NCBI GenBank assembly: GCA_003224785.1
Contig: QHZV01000206.1
Location: 6,886 to 17,485 of the forward strand
Origin: Acidobacteriota bacterium
Lineage (GTDB): Bacteria; Acidobacteriota; Terriglobia; Terriglobales; Acidobacteriaceae
Direction: 5' to 3'
DNA: 10,600 nt
Part shown: positions 6,181 to 10,600 of the stretch, piece after piece
Position numbering within the stretch: the first letter of the stretch is position 1
Layout of the letters: each line of letters begins with the position of its first letter
Program-made: the position numbers and the translations under genes
The notes under the pieces: model-generated
Database searches by the model: none
What the model was told of the DNA's origin: nothing
Seen by the model: the letters and a program-made list of their open reading frames with translations, nothing else

Positions 6181-7012
6181 AACAATCAAGGCAAACCATT
6201 CTCCGCTGCTGCGTGTCTGTGGGCTCACGAAACATTATTGGACCAGCGGGAGAGTATGGCGGAAACGTACACTGTTTACCGCGGTTGATGACATTAGCTT
6301 CGAACTATCGCACGGGAAGACCCTAGGTCTCGTGGGAAGCTCAGGCTGCGGTAAATCATCGCTTGCCCGCTGTGTTACGCGGCTTGAGGGAGCTGATGCC
6401 GGCGAGATCTGGCTCGAAGGTGTCGACATCGCTCGCCTGAATTCTCGTGAGCTGCTTCCTTACCGCTCGCAGATTCAGATGATCTTCCAAGATCCCGCAA
6501 CAGCCATGAATCCGAGAATGACCGCCGCCGAAATCGTTCAGGAACCGCTGCTGATTCAGCGGCGCGGAACGAGTGCTGAGCGCCAAGCCCGTACGGCTGA
6601 GCTGATGCGTGAAGTTGGACTGTCCCCAGACTGGATGAACCGGCGAATCACCGAATTCAGCGGAGGCCAGCGACAACGCATGGCGATTGCCCGCGCGCTT
6701 TCTTTACAACCAAAGTTGTTGGTGCTGGATGAAGCATTCACCGGACTCGACCTTTCGACCCAAGCACAAATTGCCAACCTCTTGCTCGATCTTCAAGCTA
6801 CGCACTCATTGACATATATTCTCATTTCTCACGACCTGTCACTCGTCGCGCGCATAGCGGACGAAATTGCTGTGATGTCGGCGGGAAAGATTATCGAGCT
6901 GGGGCCAGTGCGGCAGATCATTTCCACGCCTACGCATCCGGTTACTCAATCGCTGGTCACTTCGCACCATGGCTTCCGCGTTCAACATGCCGCCGCCGGA
7001 GGATTCGCGTGA
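6170..7012 (+). CDS. Peptide-type ABC importer ATPase, OppF/DppF-like, short C-terminus
   Basis: Second ATPase, expected to pair with the preceding OppD-like subunit. The 280 residues show Walker A GSSGCGKSS (56-64), Q-loop IFQDP (105-109), signature FSGGQ (163-167), Walker B LLVLDE (183-188), an intact D-loop GLD (192-194) and H221. The usual DEP after Walker B is DEA. The N-terminus has the OppF-style stretch between strand one and Walker A (KHYWTSGRVWRKRTLFTAVDD). At 280 residues it is shorter than the usual 310-330. It ends soon after THPVTQSL, a changed form of HPYT, and has no cysteine-rich C-terminal region. The ATG at 6170 lies inside the OppD gene (11-nt overlap) with no clear Shine-Dalgarno sequence, so translation is probably coupled. 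It ends by a 4-nt overlap with the permease gene. Identification is secure. Confidence 0.95.
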   Translation: MATETIKANHSPLLRVCGLTKHYWTSGRVWRKRTLFTAVDDISFELSHGKTLGLVGSSGCGKSSLARCVTRLEGADAGEIWLEGVDIARLNSRELLPYRSQIQMIFQDPATAMNPRMTAAEIVQEPLLIQRRGTSAERQARTAELMREVGLSPDWMNRRITEFSGGQRQRMAIARALSLQPKLLVLDEAFTGLDLSTQAQIANLLLDLQATHSLTYILISHDLSLVARIADEIAVMSAGKIIELGPVRQIISTPTHPVTQSLVTSHHGFRVQHAAAGGFA

Positions 7013-7986
7013 GATTTCTTCTGCGGCGTTTATTGCGCGCGCTATTGATGCTACTGGGGGTTTCGCTGCTCTGCTTTGCATTCACTCAGATGGCGCCGGG
7101 GAGTTTCTTCGACGAGATGCGACTCAATCCTCAGATTTCACCCGAGACCATTGCCACACTGCGCGCACATTATGGATTGAATCGTCCTGTGCCCATCCGT
7201 TATGCACACTGGATGCTTTCTCTGGCAAAGGGCGATTTCGGTTACTGCATTGCGTACAACTCTCCGGTCGGACCGCTCCTGTGGACACGAGCCAAAAACA
7301 CTTTGCTGCTGACTGCAACAGCGACGATCCTAACTTGGCTGATTGCTGTACCTCTGGGCGTATGGAGCGCAAGCTCGCGGAGGCGTTTGGCGGATCGCTT
7401 CATAGGAGCGAGCAGCTCATTGATGATCTCGGTCCCTGAGATCGTAGTCGCTGTAGCATTGCTGGCTGTCGCAGTTCGCTGGCGGCTGGTGCTTGTTGGC
7501 GGAATGGTCTCATTAGGGTTCGATGATCTTTCCCTCTGGGGCAAAGTGCGGGACCTGTTTCTACACATGCTGTTGCCAATCTCGATTTTGCTGCTCGGCG
7601 GCATCGGGGTAGTTGAAAGACATGTTCGGGCCAGTGTTTCAGAAATTCTGGACACTCCTTATATGAACGCGGCTCGCAGTCTCGGGATCGGCCGCATGCG
7701 CCTTTTGTTCCGACATGCGCTACCCGTTGCGGCGAATCCCGTCATTTCGTTGTTCGGCTTTTTTCTGGCAGGGCTGCTCGGAGCCTCACTGTTGGTGGAA
7801 GTAGTCACCGGTTGGCCGGGATTAGGCCCACTCATCCTCGAGGCGACACTGTCACGAGACTTATATGTCGTCATCGCGGCCACAATGTTATCCGCGATTT
7901 TAATGATCGCGGGAAATTTCCTTGCTGATCTGTTGCTGATCGCATCTGACCCGCGTATTCGCGACGGAGAAGCCCATGCGCAATAA
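7009..7986 (+). CDS. Peptide-type ABC importer permease, DppB/OppB-like
   Basis: First of two inner-membrane permease subunits forming the transport channel. The 325 residues contain about six hydrophobic segments (near 10-28, 97-119, 135-158, 185-202, 243-266 and 286-313). The N-terminal MRFLLRRLLRALLMLLGVSL followed by a periplasmic loop with HYGLNRPVPIRYAHWM (54-69) and GDFGYCI is typical of DppB. The cytoplasmic EAA-like loop that contacts the ATPases is at about 212-240 (ILDTPYMNAARSLGIGRMRL). VTGWPGLGPLILEA (266-279) matches the conserved DppB motif. The start is GTG at 7009, overlapping the previous stop as GTGA and preceded by a strong GGAGGA at 6998-7003, which decides the start. It overlaps the next gene by 11 nt. 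Identification is secure; substrate is unknown. Confidence 0.95.
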   Translation: MRFLLRRLLRALLMLLGVSLLCFAFTQMAPGSFFDEMRLNPQISPETIATLRAHYGLNRPVPIRYAHWMLSLAKGDFGYCIAYNSPVGPLLWTRAKNTLLLTATATILTWLIAVPLGVWSASSRRRLADRFIGASSSLMISVPEIVVAVALLAVAVRWRLVLVGGMVSLGFDDLSLWGKVRDLFLHMLLPISILLLGGIGVVERHVRASVSEILDTPYMNAARSLGIGRMRLLFRHALPVAANPVISLFGFFLAGLLGASLLVEVVTGWPGLGPLILEATLSRDLYVVIAATMLSAILMIAGNFLADLLLIASDPRIRDGEAHAQ

Positions 7987-8989
7987 AACGGCAATGTGCG
8001 TTCTCATGATCGCGCTGGTACTCGTACATCTTGCGCTCCTGTTCGCCGGTTTCTTTGCACCCTACGATCCAGCAGCGCAGAACCGGGACCTGTCCTACGC
8101 GCCGCCTACGCGAATCCACTTCGTTGGTTCGACTGGCTTTCATTGGGGTCCATTTACTTACGGAATGGTGAAAGATTTTGATGGATACAGGGAAGATCAA
8201 AGCCAGCAGATTCCTTTGCGCCTATTTGCGAAAGGGGATAGCTACACTCTCCTGTGGGTTTTTCACTGCAAGACGCACTTTTTTGGCGCGGATCGGCCTG
8301 CGCGCTTGCAGCTTTTTGGCGCCGATGCCTACGGACGTGATGAATTCTCTCGTTTGTTGTATGGCGGACAGATTTCGCTCGCGGCGGGGTTGGTTGCCAC
8401 CCTCATCACCCTGGCAGTGGCGACGATTATCGGAACGGTTTCTGGATATTACGGCAAGTGGATCGACGAAATGCTGATGGGCTCCGCGGAACTGTTCCTT
8501 GCACTGCCCTGGTTTTATTTTCTTGTTGGCGTCCGTGCATTTTTACCGCTTCACGTCAGCCCTAAAGAGACCTTCCTTCTGCTCATAATCGTGATTGGCG
8601 TAATCGGCTGGGCGCGTCCGGCGCGGCTCATCCGCGGAATCGTCCTGAGCGCGCGTACTCGAAATTACGTTGTGGCGGCACGGGCTTTTGGCGGCTCTGA
8701 TTTCTATCTCCTGCGCAGGCACATCCTTCCTGAAACATTTGCGGTTCTAATACCGCAGGCGACATTGCTGATCCCGCAATACATCGCAGCGGAAGCCACA
8801 CTCTCGTTTTTTGGCCTGGGCATCAGCGAACCAGTTCCCAGCTGGGGAAATATGCTTAGCACGTTACAGCAGTACAACGTACTTGTCTCGTATTCGTGGT
8901 TGCTGGCGCCGGCAGGAGCGCTCGTCATTACTTCCGTTATGTATTGGCGTCTGGCCGATCGCCTACATTACTGGTTACAATCACATTAA
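7976..8989 (+). CDS. Peptide-type ABC importer permease, DppC/OppC-like, with enlarged periplasmic loop
   Basis: Second inner-membrane permease subunit, partner of the DppB-like protein. The 337 residues begin with one membrane segment (about 7-28, ending FFAPYDP). A long non-membrane stretch (about 30-112) follows before the conserved FGADAYGRDEFSRLLYGGQI (114-133). In ordinary DppC proteins this interval is much shorter. The insert includes PPTRIHF, WGPFTYGM and QIPLRLFAKGDSY, which I associate with a known DppC subgroup rather than random sequence. Further hydrophobic segments follow, with the EAA-like loop at about 225-253 (NYVVAARAFGGSDFYLLRRH) and FFGLGISEPVPSWGNML (278-294), a DppC hallmark. 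The ATG at 7976 lies inside dppB and is preceded by GGAGA at 7966-7970. A 32-nt gap leads to the binding-protein gene. Identification is secure. Confidence 0.94.
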   Translation: MRNKTAMCVLMIALVLVHLALLFAGFFAPYDPAAQNRDLSYAPPTRIHFVGSTGFHWGPFTYGMVKDFDGYREDQSQQIPLRLFAKGDSYTLLWVFHCKTHFFGADRPARLQLFGADAYGRDEFSRLLYGGQISLAAGLVATLITLAVATIIGTVSGYYGKWIDEMLMGSAELFLALPWFYFLVGVRAFLPLHVSPKETFLLLIIVIGVIGWARPARLIRGIVLSARTRNYVVAARAFGGSDFYLLRRHILPETFAVLIPQATLLIPQYIAAEATLSFFGLGISEPVPSWGNMLSTLQQYNVLVSYSWLLAPAGALVITSVMYWRLADRLHYWLQSH

Positions 8990-9021
8990 ATCTGACATGA
9001 GTTCTGTGGGGAAGGGCCTCT

Positions 9022-10600
9022 ATGAAAGCCGCATTTCGCCTTGCCCTCGTGGTGTGCCTGTTGGCAGCCGTCTGCATCGCCGCAGCGCCAACGCCTCAGC
9101 CCCTCACAGCTTCTGAACAAGTCCAGCGCGTCGACGGCGAAGTCGGGGCCTATGGAGGAAGGCTTGTAATTGGCCAGCGCGCCGAGCCCAAAACTCTGAA
9201 CCCTGTCACGGCAACAGATGCACTTTCGCGCGAAGCGATCGGGCGCTGCAACGCCGACCTGATCAGCATCAATCGGCTATCACAAAAGACCGAGCCTGCG
9301 CTGACGGAGTCGTGGAGGATGTCGGGTGATGGTCGCGTCTTCACGCTGAAACTTCGTAAGGGCATTCGGTTTTCGGATGGACATCCATTCGACGCGGACG
9401 ACGTTGTGTTTTCGTTTTCTCTGTATCTGGATGAGGCGATCGGCTCGCCTCAGCGTGACCTGCTCGTGATTGATGGCAAGCCGCTAGTCGTCAGCAAGCT
9501 TGATCAATACACGGTTCGTTTCACGTTACCGCGTCCCTACGCAGCCGCCGAGAGACTCTTCGACGGCCTAGCGATGCTACCGAGGCACCTGCTGGAGAAG
9601 GCCTATCGCGAAGGGAAATTCGATCAGACCTGGACGTTGAATGCAGGAGCTTCTGAAATTGCTGGTCTGGGCCCATTTCGAGTCAAACAGTACGTCTCTG
9701 GCCAACGCTTTGTCCTTGAACGAAACCCTTATTACTGGAAGGTTGATCGCAATAATAATCGGCTGCCATACCTTGATGAGCTGGTCTTCCTCTTTGTGGG
9801 GAGCGAAGATCAGCAGGTAATGCGCTTCGAAGCCGGCGAGACCGATATGGTCAGCCGCCTGAGCGCCGAAAATTATGCGCTGTTATCGAACGAGCAGGCA
9901 CACAGTGGATGGCAACTCGCCGATCTTGGGCCGAGTCTCGAGTACAATTTCCTGGTTTTCAACTTAAACGATCTTGGCCCAAAGAAGCTGGATGACGTTG
10001 CCAAAAAGCAGGCTTGGTTTGGTGACTTGGGATTCCGGCAGGCAGTCTCTGCCGCAATTGACCGTGATTCGATAGTTCGACTAGTGTATGGCGCCAGAGG
10101 CACAGCGCTTTGGGGCAACGTAGGCCCTGGAAACAAGCTCTGGATCAATCAAACCCTCCCACGCCCGCAGCGGTCACTCGATACGGCGCGGCAGCTACTA
10201 AAGGCCGCCGGCTTCTCCTGGGATAGTTCTGGTCAACTCCTTGATACATCCAGACAGCCGGTGGAATTCTCCATCGTAACCAGCTCCTCAAATACCCAGC
10301 GAATGAAGATCGCGACTCTGGTTCAGGACGATCTGGCACACCTGGGCATGCAGGTGCACGTCGTCCCGCTCGATTTTCGGTCGATGATCGACCGTGTGTT
10401 TCAAAGTTTCAACTACGAAGCCGCGATCATGGGACTGGGCGGCGGCGATCCCGATCCCAATCCAGAAATGAACGTTTGGCTTTCGAGCGGAGCCACACAT
10501 CTGTGGCATTTGGGAGAGACCCAGCCGGCAACACCATGGGAAGGTGAAGTTGACCATTTGATGCAGCAGCAAATGGTCACACTCAATTACGAAAAGCGGA
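9022..10600 (+). CDS. Family 5 (peptide/nickel-type) ABC substrate-binding protein, 3'-partial
   Basis: Open from ATG 9022 to the window edge without a stop: 526 codons of a family usually near 550-620. It would be exported and deliver substrate to the permeases. A signal peptide is clear: MKAAFRLALVVCLLAAVCIAAA, with likely cleavage near residues 20-22. Two cysteines lie in it, but neither sits in a proper lipobox (AAVC, LVVC), so lipid anchoring is doubtful. Family 5 marks include GRLVIGQRAEPKTLNPVTA (46-64), LTESWRMSGDGRVFTLKLRK (95-114) with GIRFSDGHPFDADDVVFSF just after, GLGPFRVKQY, FVLERNPYYWK and FRQAVSAAIDRDSIV. GEDQ-like contact residues cannot be judged, so the ligand is open. GGGGAAGGG lies about 6 nt before the ATG. 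Last gene seen in the importer operon, 32 nt after the DppC-like gene. Confidence 0.93.
   Translation, partial: MKAAFRLALVVCLLAAVCIAAAPTPQPLTASEQVQRVDGEVGAYGGRLVIGQRAEPKTLNPVTATDALSREAIGRCNADLISINRLSQKTEPALTESWRMSGDGRVFTLKLRKGIRFSDGHPFDADDVVFSFSLYLDEAIGSPQRDLLVIDGKPLVVSKLDQYTVRFTLPRPYAAAERLFDGLAMLPRHLLEKAYREGKFDQTWTLNAGASEIAGLGPFRVKQYVSGQRFVLERNPYYWKVDRNNNRLPYLDELVFLFVGSEDQQVMRFEAGETDMVSRLSAENYALLSNEQAHSGWQLADLGPSLEYNFLVFNLNDLGPKKLDDVAKKQAWFGDLGFRQAVSAAIDRDSIVRLVYGARGTALWGNVGPGNKLWINQTLPRPQRSLDTARQLLKAAGFSWDSSGQLLDTSRQPVEFSIVTSSSNTQRMKIATLVQDDLAHLGMQVHVVPLDFRSMIDRVFQSFNYEAAIMGLGGGDPDPNPEMNVWLSSGATHLWHLGETQPATPWEGEVDHLMQQQMVTLNYEKR

Noticed and set aside
9022..9087. Lipoprotein signal in the substrate-binding protein
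   Set aside because: The two signal-region cysteines are preceded by LVV and AAV, which do not fit the L-[AST]-[GA]-C lipobox; an ordinary signal peptidase site is more likely.
5206..10600. Assigning the importer specifically to nickel, dipeptides or oligopeptides
   Set aside because: Family 5 binding proteins share the visible motifs across these substrates, and no neighbouring peptidase, urease or hydrogenase gene in the window settles the ligand.

Overview
The window looks like chromosomal DNA of moderately high GC from a member of the Acidobacteriota (Terriglobia/Koribacter-like). That placement is an inference. It rests on the paired DUF507 genes, a PIG-L-type sequence with the style of motif I associate with that phylum, a HEAT-repeat protein next to recJ, and frequent GTG starts. 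No rRNA, tRNA, CRISPR array, phage gene or intact insertion sequence is visible.

Left part (1-4004). The C-terminal part of a HEAT-repeat protein runs rightward into the window. It converges on a leftward pair: a 180-residue protein I do not recognise, then recJ, separated by 2 nt. The convergent gap holds a strong hairpin (9-bp perfect stem, 3-nt loop), enclosed by a weaker outer stem and next to a degraded partial copy of its own sequence. It is probably a terminator, a REP-like element, or both.

Middle (4005-5205). Two small DUF507 genes are fused by an ATGA overlap and transcribed divergently from the recJ pair. A 650-nt stretch without an intact gene follows. It contains a decayed fragment of a PIG-L (LmbE-like) deacetylase that keeps the second metal-site motif but has lost the N-terminal motif and the C-terminus.

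Right part (5206-10600). A tightly packed rightward ABC importer operon of the peptide/opine/nickel (Dpp/Opp) class: OppD-like ATPase, OppF-like ATPase, DppB-like permease, DppC-like permease, then a family 5 substrate-binding protein that runs off the right edge. Genes overlap by 11, 4 and 11 nt, and a 32-nt spacer precedes the binding-protein gene. Together they would encode a complete importer: an exported binding protein, a permease heterodimer and two ATPases. Three features stand out. The OppD-like ATPase has lost the D-loop aspartate. The OppF-like ATPase lacks the usual C-terminal cysteine region, which OppD keeps. The DppC-like permease has a long insert between its first two membrane helices.

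I found no convincing previously undescribed system. The best leads are the unknown recJ-linked gene, the hairpin element, the asymmetric ATPase pair and the PIG-L remnant.
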